From Bradyrhizobium yuanmingense (GTDB lineage Bacteria; Pseudomonadota; Alphaproteobacteria; Rhizobiales; Xanthobacteraceae), in the NCBI RefSeq assembly GCF_900094575.1, contig NZ_FMAE01000004.1:124001-188000 (forward strand): 64,000 bases of DNA. Direction: 5' to 3'. The notes beneath the pieces are model-generated. The model did not search any database, had not been told where the DNA came from, and saw only the letters and a program-made list of their open reading frames with translations. The position numbers and the translations under genes were made by a program. Below, piece by piece: positions 7,852 through 17,149 of the stretch. Every line of letters begins with the position of its first letter. Within the stretch, counting starts at the first letter, position 1.

Positions 7852-8991
7852 ATGACCTCCGCCCGCCTCGATATCACCTATCAAACGCTATATTCGGAAT
7901 TGGCCCAGCGTAGCCTCGATGAGAGCTTTACCTCCGAATTCTCCTCGAATGGAAGGTTCGTGGCCGTCGAGGTCAAGGACAAGAAATACTGGTACTTCGA
8001 CACACCCAAGCCCGAGGGGGGCGGCCAGGATCGCCGCTACGTCGGTCCAGTGGACGATCCTGAAATCACCAAGCGGGTTGAGGCATTCAAAGATCTGAAG
8101 GCCGACCTGAAGGGACGTCGACGGCTGGTTTCCACGCTGACCCGCGAGGCCTATCTGCCACGTCCCTTAGCCAAGGTTGGCCAAGTCGTGGAGCAACTGG
8201 CCAAGGCCGGCTTTTTCCGCATGAGGGGAGTGCTCGTCGGAACTGTAGCCTACCAATGTTACTCGGCCACGCTTGGCCGACGCCTCGACGCCGTCGCCAT
8301 GCAGACTGGTGACGCGGACTTTGCGCAATTCCACGAAATATCGGTCGCGATCAAGGATTCCATGCCTCCGATCCTGGAGGTACTTCGACATGTCGATCCG
8401 ACATTTCGCGAGGTCCCGAGCCAGGCCGACGGCAGAGTCTCCACCCAATTCGTGTCGAGGGACAACTTCAAGGTGGAATTCCTGACGCCGAACCAGTGGT
8501 CCGACGATCAGGCAGGCAAGCCAGTTCCGATGCCGGCGCTCGGTGGTGCGGCGGCATTTCCGCTGCGCTTTCTGGATTTTCTGATTTACGAGCCCATCCG
8601 CGCCGTGCTGCTGCACGGTGCGGGCGTGCCCGTTCTCATTCCATCTCCCGAGCGATATGCCATCCACAAGCTGATCGTCGGATCCCGCCGGAAGCAGGAC
8701 CGCGACGGGACGGCCAAGAGCGCGAAGGATCGGCTTCAGGCCAGATCGATCATTGAAGCCATGATCGAGAACCGGCAGCACGCTGATCTCGCCTCCGCCT
8801 TAATGGAGGCATGGGACCGTGGTGATCAGTGGAGAGCTGCGATCCGCACCAGCCTTGCAACCTATGACGATGATGTCCAGACGTTGTTCCGAACCGAACT
8901 TGCGAAGGGTGTCTCTGAGCTCGGCTCCGATCCAGCCAATTACGATCTGGCAGACAAGACCACCGACAAGCTGGCTCCTCCGTCAAAATGA
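7852..8991 (+). CDS. GSU2403-type nucleotidyltransferase-fold protein
   Basis: A 379-residue soluble protein that I match to the GSU2403 family (NTP_transf_8 fold). The nucleotidyltransferase-like core runs from about residue 110 to 280, with FFRMRGVLVGTVAYQCYSATLG, then a long AMQTGDADFAQFHEISVAI segment. A helical tail holds ERYAIHKLIVGSRR. The GDAD pair may be the metal-binding acidic residues. Relatives are distant cousins of AbiEii toxins, so a toxin or defence role is possible but unproven. ATG 7852 follows two operator-like palindromes. It interrupts the usual relaxase-virD4 order and looks like an insertion into the backbone. Confidence 0.75.
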   Translation: MTSARLDITYQTLYSELAQRSLDESFTSEFSSNGRFVAVEVKDKKYWYFDTPKPEGGGQDRRYVGPVDDPEITKRVEAFKDLKADLKGRRRLVSTLTREAYLPRPLAKVGQVVEQLAKAGFFRMRGVLVGTVAYQCYSATLGRRLDAVAMQTGDADFAQFHEISVAIKDSMPPILEVLRHVDPTFREVPSQADGRVSTQFVSRDNFKVEFLTPNQWSDDQAGKPVPMPALGGAAAFPLRFLDFLIYEPIRAVLLHGAGVPVLIPSPERYAIHKLIVGSRRKQDRDGTAKSAKDRLQARSIIEAMIENRQHADLASALMEAWDRGDQWRAAIRTSLATYDDDVQTLFRTELAKGVSELGSDPANYDLADKTTDKLAPPSK

Positions 8992-9593
8992 CCGGTCGAC
9001 GGGCGGGCCAGGTACTGGCCTCGCGCTTCCTGCCAACGGGGCCTCGACGAGCAGCAGCAGCAGCAGCACAGGCTTGGCGTCGACATGATCACCTCCGTCG
9101 CCAAGTGCTGCTGATGAAGATGCCGATCACCTGCATGTCACGGGTCATGCTCGGCACCGCGTCTGGCGCAACAGGACGTTGGCAGTGATCGGGCTGTCGA
9201 CGCTTCTGGCTTTTGCTGGCCAAACCACATGCGGATCACTGACCCATCCGACGCTCCGCGCTGAATACAATCAGATCCAGCTCAGTCTAGCAGAATCGTA
9301 TCATAGCGCTTCGTGGCCGCGCCGACTCGCGCATAGCCGCTACGTGTTGAGCACCAACTGCCAGGGCTCGGTGGGTGACCATGCCAACGAGATGCTATTT
9401 GCTCCAAGTGCTCACGCGCTGTTGAGGCACGCGATGACGCTGCGCTGACCTTGATCTTCAAGTCTGGCACCTGATCAGACTTGATCAATCTCGCGCTTGC
9501 TGACGGCGCGACTTTTTATTTCGATTGAAGGCCTGCCGCATTCACCGCTTTCATCGCGCCGCTCACGTGGGGTGAGTGCGTGGGGCGAGCGGA
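8992..9593. other. gene-poor region with a short CAG repeat
   Basis: No gene can be supported with confidence. A pure (AGC)n run of about six units lies at 9050-9069. A frame at 9179-9448 begins MAVIGLSTLLAFAGQTTCGS, like a signal peptide, but its later sequence has no recognisable character. The region may hold remains of genes lost between relaxase and virD4. Confidence 0.35.
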
Positions 9594-11618
9594 ATGTTTC
9601 CAGCAAAAATCTATGTCGGTCAGATCGCCGTCGTGTTCGGAATCGTCGTCGCCTCGACCTGGGGCGCGACGCAATGGACTGCGGCTGCTCTCGGATATCA
9701 ACAGCGCTTGGGTGAGCCCTGGTTCCTGATCATCGATTATCGCGTCTATCTGCCTTGGCGATTGTTCGAATGGTGGTTTGCCTATGAGGCATACGCGCCC
9801 GAGATTTTTGAGCAGGGTGGTGCAATAGCCGCGGGCGGCGGTATTGCAGGCGCGCTCTTTGCGATCGTCAACTCGGTGTGGCGCGCGCGCCAAAGCCAAC
9901 TGGTGACGACCTACGGTTCAGCTCGGTGGGCTACCGCAAAGGAAATCAAGGCGGCCGGCCTGTTCGCATCCAAGGGCGTTTTTCTGGGCCGCCTCGAGAA
10001 CAACTATCTGCGCCATGACGGACCGGAACACGTCATGTGCTTTGCTCCGACCCGATCAGGCAAGGGCGTCGGACTGGTCTTGCCCACATTGCTCTCGTGG
10101 ACGTCGTCGGCGGTGGTGCACGACATCAAGGGCGAAAACTGGGAATTGACCTCCGGCTGGCGTTCGACGTTCTCGCATTGCCTTCTGTTCAATCCCACGG
10201 ATGAGCGGAGCGCCCGCTACAATCCCCTGCTCGAGGTGCGCAAGGGGGCGGCCGAAGTCCGCGATGTCCAGAACATCGCCGACATCCTGGTCGACCCCGA
10301 AGGGGCGCTTGAACGCCGCACCCATTGGGAAAAGACCAGTCATTCCCTGCTGGTCGGCGTCATCCTTCACGTCCTTTACGCCGAAGAGAAGAAGACGCTC
10401 ACCCGCGTCACCGAGATCCTGGCTGACCCCGCGCAGTCCTTTGAGAAGACGCTCAGGATCATGCTGGCGACCAATCACCTCGGCACAGAGGCGGAGCCGA
10501 AGGTGCATCCCGTCGTCGCCGCGACCGCACGCGAGCTGCTGAACAAGTCCGAAAACGAACGCTCCGGCGTTCTGTCGACAGCCGTGAGCTTTCTTGGGCT
10601 CTACCGCGATCCCGTCGTCGGCCGAAACACCGAATCTTGCGATTGGCGCATCGCCGACCTCGTGAGTGCCGATAAGCCGGTCACGCTCTACCTCGTCGTT
10701 CCGCCGTCGGACATCAGCCGGACCAAGCCGCTGATCAGGCTGATCCTCAATCAGATCGGTCGCCGGCTGACCGAGACGTTGAATACCAAGGCAGGCGACC
10801 GCAGGCACCGTCAGCTGCTGATGATGCTGGACGAGTTTCCTGCGCTTGGCCGGCTCGACTTCTTCGAGAGTGCGCTCGCCTTCATGGCTGGTTACGGCAT
10901 CCGCGCCTACCTGATCGCCCAGTCGCTCAACCAGATCGCAAAGGCGTATGGCGAGAACAATGCGATCCTGGACAATTGTCACGTCCGAATCGCCTTCGCT
11001 GCCAATGACGAGCGCACCGCCAAACGGATTTCGGACGCTCTCGGCACCGCGACGGAGCTACGTGCACAGCGCAATTATGCCGGACATCGGCTGGCTCCCT
11101 GGCTTGGCCATGTGATGGTCAGCCGTCAGGAGACGGCGCGTCCCTTGCTGACGCCTGGCGAGGTGATGCAACTGCCGCCCGACCAGGCCATCGTGCTGGT
11201 CTCGGGTCTTGCGCCGGTCCGGGCGACAAAGCTGCGGCACTACGAGGACGCAAACTTCGTCCGTCGCCTGCGTAAGCCGCCGTTCTTGGCGAGGGACAGG
11301 TATGCCGATCGTCCGCCGGCTGGCCTTGACGATTGGCGTGGCGAGTTGCGCACCACCGACCTTCGCCTAGCGACCCTGCCATATCGCGAGCTGATGCAGA
11401 CGGGCGGCGAGGAGGGCGGTCTCAAGCAGCAATTGCCGTTGTTTGACGAGGCCGCACCAGTTGCGACTGACGTCCGTGCCATCGAGGAGCGGTTGCTCGA
11501 CGACGAGTCCGACGTCGCCGCCGACCGTAGCCAGATGCAGGCAGCAAACGCGTCGAGCGCCGTGCGCCGAGCCCATGCTGTCACCCGCGACGACGACGAC
11601 CTTCTCCCCTCGTTCTGA
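9594..11618 (+). CDS. traG: VirD4/TraG type IV coupling protein
   Basis: A 674-residue membrane ATPase that hands the relaxase-DNA complex to the mating channel. Two hydrophobic N-terminal segments (about residues 5-25 and 70-95) are followed by Walker A in APTRSGKGVGLVLPTLL (about 151-167) and Walker B in LLMMLDEFPALG (about 404-415). The DNA-pumping motif region AQSLNQIAKAYG follows. Full length for TraG. ATG 9594 is preferred to GTG 9576 because GGGGCGAGCGGA precedes it and the hydrophobic segment starts right after. It opens the transfer operon with the RHH and trb genes behind it. Confidence 0.93.
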   Translation: MFPAKIYVGQIAVVFGIVVASTWGATQWTAAALGYQQRLGEPWFLIIDYRVYLPWRLFEWWFAYEAYAPEIFEQGGAIAAGGGIAGALFAIVNSVWRARQSQLVTTYGSARWATAKEIKAAGLFASKGVFLGRLENNYLRHDGPEHVMCFAPTRSGKGVGLVLPTLLSWTSSAVVHDIKGENWELTSGWRSTFSHCLLFNPTDERSARYNPLLEVRKGAAEVRDVQNIADILVDPEGALERRTHWEKTSHSLLVGVILHVLYAEEKKTLTRVTEILADPAQSFEKTLRIMLATNHLGTEAEPKVHPVVAATARELLNKSENERSGVLSTAVSFLGLYRDPVVGRNTESCDWRIADLVSADKPVTLYLVVPPSDISRTKPLIRLILNQIGRRLTETLNTKAGDRRHRQLLMMLDEFPALGRLDFFESALAFMAGYGIRAYLIAQSLNQIAKAYGENNAILDNCHVRIAFAANDERTAKRISDALGTATELRAQRNYAGHRLAPWLGHVMVSRQETARPLLTPGEVMQLPPDQAIVLVSGLAPVRATKLRHYEDANFVRRLRKPPFLARDRYADRPPAGLDDWRGELRTTDLRLATLPYRELMQTGGEEGGLKQQLPLFDEAAPVATDVRAIEERLLDDESDVAADRSQMQAANASSAVRRAHAVTRDDDDLLPSF

Positions 11619-11629
11619 GAGTATCCCTG

Positions 11630-12181
11630 ATGAAACCGAAACTGTCGGCCTACGTGTCTGAAAGTGTGGCGCAGCGGCTCGAGATCGCCGCCAAGCGTCC
11701 AGGAGCCAACAAGTCATCCATTGTGGATGCCGCGCTGGATCGCTTTCTCAACCCTGAGCGGGACACCAGCGGCGATGCGGCGCTGATCCGTAGGCTCGAT
11801 CGCATGAGCCGCCAGCTCGATCGAGCCGATCGCGATCTGTCGGTGATGGCGGAGACCATCGCGCTCTTCATCCGCTACTACTTGACCATCACCCCGCCGC
11901 TGCCGTCGCAGGATCAGGATGCAGCGCGAGCGCTCGGCCGCGAGCGGTTCGAGATGTTTGTCGCCCAGGTCGGCAAACGCGTCGCCTCCGGCGGGCGGCT
12001 TGTCGCCGACGTCATGGACCGCGTCAGCGCCGTCAAGCCGGATCTCTTCACGCGGAACATCGAGGAGGGCGCCCCATTGGGCGCTGCTCAACCTAGCGAC
12101 ACTGGATCCCGCGCGCAGAGCGCGGCGGGTGAGCCGCCGGAGCATTCTCCGGCAGGGCGAGAGGAGGTCGGCAATGTCTGA
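11630..12181 (+). CDS. CopG-like ribbon-helix-helix protein of the transfer operon
   Basis: A 183-residue protein. The first 45 residues look like a ribbon-helix-helix DNA-binding domain: KPKLSAYVSESVAQRLEIAA (strand and first helix), then KSSIVDAALDRFL (second helix). A helical middle region (RRLDRMSRQLDRADRDL) and a disordered tail follow. Proteins of this type regularly sit between virD4 and trbB in rhizobial and sphingomonad ICEs and may bind oriT or regulate trb; this is inferred. It starts 11 bases after traG and overlaps trbB by 8 bases. Confidence 0.75.
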   Translation: MKPKLSAYVSESVAQRLEIAAKRPGANKSSIVDAALDRFLNPERDTSGDAALIRRLDRMSRQLDRADRDLSVMAETIALFIRYYLTITPPLPSQDQDAARALGRERFEMFVAQVGKRVASGGRLVADVMDRVSAVKPDLFTRNIEEGAPLGAAQPSDTGSRAQSAAGEPPEHSPAGREEVGNV

Positions 12182-13157
12182 TCTCCTCTCGCCAGAAACC
12201 CGTGAACGGCGCCGGGGCATGCTGCGGACCGCGATGGGGCCGGCAATTGCGCTCGCTCTGGATGAGCCTGATGTCGTCGAGGTCATGGTCAATCCCGATG
12301 GAAGGCTTTGGCTCGATCGGCACGGGACGGGCCGCGCCGATACCGGCGTTGTCCTGACGCCGCAGGAGTCCGAGCGGATCATCCGACTTGTTGCCAGCCA
12401 CGTGCGGGCGGAAGCGAGCGGTTCGTCGCCAATCGTCTCGGCGGAACTCCCCGAAACGGGTGAACGCTTTGAAGGCGTCTTGCCGCCGGTCGCGCTCGCG
12501 CCTTGCTTTGCCATCCGCAAGCCGGCGACGACCACGTTCCGTCTGTCCGACTACGTCAAGGCGCAGATTGCCTCTCCATTGATGGCAAAGGTGCTGACAT
12601 CAGCGGTCACCGAGGCGCGCAGCATCCTGATCGCTGGCGGAACCGGGTCGGGCAAGACCACGCTTGCCAATGCGCTTCTTGCGGAGATCGCCGGGCTCGA
12701 CGAGAGGGTGGTCATTATCGAAGACACCCGCGAGCTGCGCTGCGATGCCAAGGATGCCGTGACGCTCCGAACCAAGCCGGGCGTCGCGAGCCTTGCCGAT
12801 CTTGTCCGCTCCACGCTGCGCTTGCGGCCCGACCGCATCATCGTCGGTGAGGTCAGGGGCGCCGAAGCCCTCGACATGCTGAAGGCCTGGAATACCGGTC
12901 ACCCCGGCGGGATTGCCACTGTTCATGCCAACTCGGCCCGAGCTGCGCTCTACCGGATCGAGCAACTCATTCAGGAAGCGGTCGCAACCGTGCCGCGCCG
13001 GCTCATCGCCGAGGCAATCGACCTGATCGTCTTCATCAAGGGGCGGGGCCCCGCACGGCGCATCGAGGCCGTCGCAGAGCTCAAAGGTCTCGATCCATCC
13101 GGCGACTACCTGCTCGAGACCACGCCCGGACTTCCAAACACCTCCCATCGCCCCTGA
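12174..13157 (+). CDS. trbB: TrbB, VirB11-like secretion ATPase
   Basis: A 327-residue hexameric cytoplasmic ATPase powering the mating pore. It shows Walker A in IAGGTGSGKTTLANALL (about residues 153-169), the Asp box VVIIEDTRELRC, Walker B RPDRIIVGEVRGAEALDML and the His box GHPGGIATVHANSA, all in family order. ATG 12174 lies inside the end of the previous gene with GAGGAGG upstream. A short Pro/Thr tail follows the core. It is first of the trb cluster. Confidence 0.95.
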   Translation: MSDLLSPETRERRRGMLRTAMGPAIALALDEPDVVEVMVNPDGRLWLDRHGTGRADTGVVLTPQESERIIRLVASHVRAEASGSSPIVSAELPETGERFEGVLPPVALAPCFAIRKPATTTFRLSDYVKAQIASPLMAKVLTSAVTEARSILIAGGTGSGKTTLANALLAEIAGLDERVVIIEDTRELRCDAKDAVTLRTKPGVASLADLVRSTLRLRPDRIIVGEVRGAEALDMLKAWNTGHPGGIATVHANSARAALYRIEQLIQEAVATVPRRLIAEAIDLIVFIKGRGPARRIEAVAELKGLDPSGDYLLETTPGLPNTSHRP

Positions 13158-13174
13158 TCTCAAGGAGACTGCAA

Positions 13175-13543
13175 ATGTCCATTCGCCTATGTCTCAATGT
13201 GCGTTCTCGCCTGCGCGGCTTCTGCTCGGTTAGCGGATTGCCGCTGGTCACGCTCGGTGCAGCGTCGGCTTGCGTGCTTCTCACTGTCACGGCGGCGCAC
13301 GCCGCGGGTTCAGGCATGCCCTGGGAAGCTCCGCTCGAGCGCGTCCTGGAATCCGTGCAGGGGCCCGTCGCCAAGATCGTCGCCGTCATCATCATCACGG
13401 TAACAGGCATATCGCTGGCTTTCGGCGATACCTCCGGCGGTTTCCGCAAGATGGTCCAGGTCGTATTTGGCCTCTCGATCGCCTTCGCTGCGAGCTCGTT
13501 CTTCCTGTCGTTCTTCTCGTTCGGCGGCGGAGCGCTGATCTGA
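13175..13543 (+). CDS. trbC: TrbC, conjugative pilin precursor
   Basis: A 122-residue prepilin. A long signal sequence ends at AHA-AGS (about residues 42-44), followed by two membrane helices (IVAVIIITVTGISLAFG and VVFGLSIAFAASSFFLSFF). This matches TrbC/VirB2, which is trimmed and, in IncP systems, cyclised by TraF, also present in this element. It overlaps trbD by one base (TGATG). Confidence 0.92.
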   Translation: MSIRLCLNVRSRLRGFCSVSGLPLVTLGAASACVLLTVTAAHAAGSGMPWEAPLERVLESVQGPVAKIVAVIIITVTGISLAFGDTSGGFRKMVQVVFGLSIAFAASSFFLSFFSFGGGALI

Positions 13544-13800
13544 TGCGCCCCGATGGTTTTGAACTCGTGCTCCACCGCTCGTTGACCGAACCCATCCTGA
13601 TCGGTGGTGCCCCGCGCGCGGCCGCCATCCTGATCGGGACCCTTTCGGCCGTGCTGGCGCTCGGCCTGCGCCTTTGGCTCGCAGGCCTCATCCTCTGGGT
13701 CATCGGCCACAGCGCGGCCGTCTGGCTCGCAAAACGCGACCCGGCCTTCGTCGAAGTCGCCATCCGTCACACCAAGCACAAAGGCCGGCTTACATGCTGA
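13543..13800 (+). CDS. trbD: TrbD, VirB3-like mating-pore protein
   Basis: An 85-residue inner-membrane protein with the VirB3 pattern: short N-terminus FELVLHRSLTEPILIGGAPR, then paired hydrophobic segments (AAAILIGTLSAVLALGL and LAGLILWVIGHSAAVWL) and a basic tail after AKRDPAFVEVAIRH. It overlaps trbC by one base and trbE by seven. Confidence 0.92.
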   Translation: MRPDGFELVLHRSLTEPILIGGAPRAAAILIGTLSAVLALGLRLWLAGLILWVIGHSAAVWLAKRDPAFVEVAIRHTKHKGRLTC

Positions 13801-16358
13801 ACTTGAGAGAATTCCGCGGCAACGCCCATCGGTTGGCTGATTGGCTGCCTTGGGCATGCCTGGTCGCGCCAGGCGTCATCCTCAACAAGGACGGCAGCTT
13901 CCAACGGACGATACGCTACCGCGGACCGGACCTCGACAGTGCGACCGAGGCCGAACTGATAAGCGTGGTATCTCGCGTCAACAACGTTCTGAAGCGCTTT
14001 GGCTCCGGCTGGGCCCTTTTCTTCGATGCCACGCGCATCCCAACTGGCGAATATCCGCGGTCGGAATTCCCTGATGCGGTGTCGTGGCTGGTGGATGAGG
14101 AGCGACGGGCCGGTTTCGAAGGGCCGGCCGGGGTGGCGTGGGAGGATCCGTCACGCCCCGGCGGGCAGCACTTCGAAAGCGTGCTGCATCTTACGCTGAT
14201 GTATTTGCCGCCGCCCGAAACGGTCTCGCGCCTCGAAGGCCTGTTTCTGGAGCATCCCAAGGCGAGGGATAGCGCGGCGCGAAACGAACAACGCATTCAG
14301 CGCGTCCCATCGACCAAAACTCCCAAGCAAGTGGACATCGACGGTGAGATTGATGAGCAACCGAGATTTTCCAGTAACGAGAAAGGTTATCGCGATCATC
14401 TCCAGAGGTTTATCCAGGAAACCGATCGGGCGATCGATCTGCTCTCGTCAGTCTTGCCCGAGATCTGGCCTCTCAGCGATACGGAGGCGCTCACCTATCT
14501 TCATAGCTGCATCTCGACAAAGCGCCATCCGGTCAGCGTTCCCAAGATCCCGGCCTATCTCGATTGTTTCCTAAGCGATGAGCCTTTGACTGGGGGACTG
14601 TCGCCGGCGATCGGGCAGAGCCATCTGCGCATGTTGACGGTCCTTGGGTTTCCGCACGTCACCTTTCCAGGCTTGCTCGATGAACTGAATCGGCTCGGCG
14701 TTGCCTATCGCTGGGCGACCCGGTTTATTCCGCTCGACCGTACGCAAGCAAACGCAACCTTGTCGCGCTACCGGCGGCAGTGGTTTGCCAAGCGGAAGTC
14801 GCTGGGAGCGATCCTCAAGGAGGTCATGTTCAACGAGCAGGCAGCGCTGCTCGACACTGACGCCAGCAACAAGGCGCTTGATGCCGACGCGGCGCTCTCC
14901 GAGCTCGGCGACGATCTGGTTGCCTTCGGCTATATCACCACGACCGTTACCGTAAGCGATGAGGACTCCCATCAGGCTGATGAGAAGATCCGTGCGGTCG
15001 AGCGGGTGATCAATAACCGGGGCTTTACGGCCATCCGCGAGAGCGTCAACGCCGTGGAAGCCTGGGTTGGCAGTCTGCCGGGCCAAGCCTATGCCAACAT
15101 CCGCCAGCCGATCGTCCACACCCTGAACCTCGCCCATATGTGCCCATTGTCGGCAGTATGGGCCGGACCCGAACGGTGTGAGCACCTCGACGGCCCACCG
15201 CTTCTGATCGCCAAGACCAAAGGGGCGACCCCGTTCCGGTTGTCGCTCCACGCCGGCGATGTCGGGCACACCATCATTGTCGGTCCTACAGGAGCGGGCA
15301 AGTCGGTCCTGCTTTCGATGCTCGCGCTGCAATTCCGTCGTTATCCGAATTCTCAACTGATCACGTTTGACAAGGGCCGGTCAGCCCGGGTCACCACGCT
15401 CGCATTGTCCGGCTCCTGGTATGAGCTAGGCGCCAAAGGTGGCATTGCCTTTCAGCCGCTCAAGGATGTCGCGGAGGAGGGCGCGAGGCTCTGGGCGCTC
15501 GACTGGCTCTGTGGTGTCCTCGCCCATGAGCGCGTGACAGTGACCCCCGACGTCAAGGAGACGCTCTGGTCGGCGCTCCGGAGCCTCGGGTCTGCGCCCG
15601 TCTCTCAGCGGACGATGACCGGCCTCGTCGCGCTGCTTGCCCGCGACGCGCTGCGGCAGGCGCTGCAGCCCTACACGCTGGAAGGACCCTATGGCCGCTT
15701 CCTGGACGCGGACTCCGACCGTCTTTCCGGTGCCGACGTGCTCACCTTCGAGATGGAAGAATTGATGGCATTGCCGGGCTTGGTCGCGCCGGTGCTGACC
15801 TATCTCTTCCACAGCCTTGAGGACCGCTTCGACGGCCGGCCCACGCTGCTGGTCCTCGATGAGGCCTGGGTGTTTCTGGATGATCCGCTGTTTGCGAGCC
15901 GGATTCGCGAATGGCTGAAGACGCTGCGCAAGAAGAACGTCTCTGTCATTTTCGCGACCCAGTCGCTGGCCGATATCGCCGACAGCCAGATTGCCCCTGC
16001 GATCATCGAATCCTGCCCAAGCCGCATCTTCCTTCCGAACGCCAGAGCGCTGGAGCCGACCCAGACCGAGACCTATCGCCGGTTCGGCCTGAACGACACG
16101 CAAGTTCGGCTAATCGCAGAAGCATTCCCGAAGCGCGACTACTACCTGCAGTCCCGCGCCGGAAACCGCTTATTTGAGCTCGGCCTCGGACCGGTGGCGC
16201 TCGCGCTGGTCGCAGCGTCTTCGCCGGAGGATCAACGGGCCGTCGATACTGTCCTGTCTCGCTCCGGCCCCCATCACTTCGCCAAGCGCTATCTCGCAGA
16301 GCGAGACCTGCACTGGGCAGCGAACCTGATCAGCACCTTCGAACAGGCCAAGGCCTGA
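13794..16358 (+). CDS. trbE: TrbE, VirB4-like ATPase
   Basis: An 854-residue ATPase of the mating pore. The N-terminal domain LREFRGNAHRLADWLPWACLVAPGVILNKDG matches VirB4/CagE. Walker A is IVGPTGAGKSVLLSMLAL (about residues 494-511) and Walker B is LLVLDEAWVFLDDPLF, followed by the VIFATQSLADIADS motif. Full family length with no breaks. ATG 13794 was chosen because it overlaps the trbD stop and the family N-terminus begins there. Confidence 0.95.
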   Translation: MLNLREFRGNAHRLADWLPWACLVAPGVILNKDGSFQRTIRYRGPDLDSATEAELISVVSRVNNVLKRFGSGWALFFDATRIPTGEYPRSEFPDAVSWLVDEERRAGFEGPAGVAWEDPSRPGGQHFESVLHLTLMYLPPPETVSRLEGLFLEHPKARDSAARNEQRIQRVPSTKTPKQVDIDGEIDEQPRFSSNEKGYRDHLQRFIQETDRAIDLLSSVLPEIWPLSDTEALTYLHSCISTKRHPVSVPKIPAYLDCFLSDEPLTGGLSPAIGQSHLRMLTVLGFPHVTFPGLLDELNRLGVAYRWATRFIPLDRTQANATLSRYRRQWFAKRKSLGAILKEVMFNEQAALLDTDASNKALDADAALSELGDDLVAFGYITTTVTVSDEDSHQADEKIRAVERVINNRGFTAIRESVNAVEAWVGSLPGQAYANIRQPIVHTLNLAHMCPLSAVWAGPERCEHLDGPPLLIAKTKGATPFRLSLHAGDVGHTIIVGPTGAGKSVLLSMLALQFRRYPNSQLITFDKGRSARVTTLALSGSWYELGAKGGIAFQPLKDVAEEGARLWALDWLCGVLAHERVTVTPDVKETLWSALRSLGSAPVSQRTMTGLVALLARDALRQALQPYTLEGPYGRFLDADSDRLSGADVLTFEMEELMALPGLVAPVLTYLFHSLEDRFDGRPTLLVLDEAWVFLDDPLFASRIREWLKTLRKKNVSVIFATQSLADIADSQIAPAIIESCPSRIFLPNARALEPTQTETYRRFGLNDTQVRLIAEAFPKRDYYLQSRAGNRLFELGLGPVALALVAASSPEDQRAVDTVLSRSGPHHFAKRYLAERDLHWAANLISTFEQAKA

Positions 16359-16385
16359 CCTCAATCTCAACTCCTGGAGTCTTCC

Positions 16386-17138
16386 ATGCTCGAAAGTGTC
16401 GGCCGCATGTTCTTGGGTACAACTTCTAGAGTTATCGTAACAACAATACTATCGATCGCCATCGCCGTGAATGGTTCGCGACGGCTTGGCGCGTTTGATA
16501 TCGTATTCGATCCTACCAATTACAGCCAGAATCTCCTGACTGCCGCACGAGCGCTTGATCAGATCAACAATCAGATCAGGAGCCTCGAGAATCAGGCGCA
16601 ATCGCTGCGCAATCAGACAAAGAATCTCGCCGCCCTGCCGACGAGCGTCGTCGGCCAGCTCGCGTCGACGATCAATCAGATGAACACCCTGATTGGTCAG
16701 GCCAAGAACGTCTCGTTCGATGTCCAGAGAAGCCAACAGGATTTCGAGCGGCTCTATCCTCGCCAATATGCGGCAGCCGTTTCGTCCGACAAGATGGTTC
16801 GGGACGCGACCTCTCGCTGGGACAACAGCTACGACGGGCTGAAGCAGTCGCTCACGCTTCAGTCGGCGATCGTCGGCTCGTTGGATCAGGACGGCCAGAC
16901 GCTTCGAACGTTGATGGCGAATTCGTCCGCTGCCGTCGGCTCACTACAAGCCCAACAGTCCGGCAATGAACTGCTCGCGCTGCAGATCAAGCAGTCGTTG
17001 CAAGCCCAGGCTCTCATGGCAACGCAGGCGCGCGCGGACACGTTGCGTGCAGCCGAACAGCAGGCATCGTCCGCCGCCGCGAAGGAGCGATTCACTCGCT
17101 TCATCGGCGATGGCCACGCCTACACCGCTGGCAAGTAG
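16386..17138 (+). CDS. trbJ: TrbJ, VirB5-like pilus-tip protein
   Basis: A 250-residue periplasmic protein with an N-terminal export segment (RVIVTTILSIAIAVNG) and the TrbJ hallmark FDPTNYSQNLLTAARALDQI. Long coiled-coil stretches rich in Gln and Asn follow (QIRSLENQAQSLRNQTKNL). TrbJ belongs to the outer mating-pair structure. In many clusters a small trbK entry-exclusion gene follows; here only 11 bases separate it from trbL, so trbK is absent. Confidence 0.9.
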   Translation: MLESVGRMFLGTTSRVIVTTILSIAIAVNGSRRLGAFDIVFDPTNYSQNLLTAARALDQINNQIRSLENQAQSLRNQTKNLAALPTSVVGQLASTINQMNTLIGQAKNVSFDVQRSQQDFERLYPRQYAAAVSSDKMVRDATSRWDNSYDGLKQSLTLQSAIVGSLDQDGQTLRTLMANSSAAVGSLQAQQSGNELLALQIKQSLQAQALMATQARADTLRAAEQQASSAAAKERFTRFIGDGHAYTAGK

Positions 17139-17149
17139 GTGAGGGCGCC

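Noticed and set aside
9179..9448. Frame starting with a signal-like segment, possible lipoprotein
   Set aside because: No proper lipobox, no ribosome site and no recognisable mature domain.
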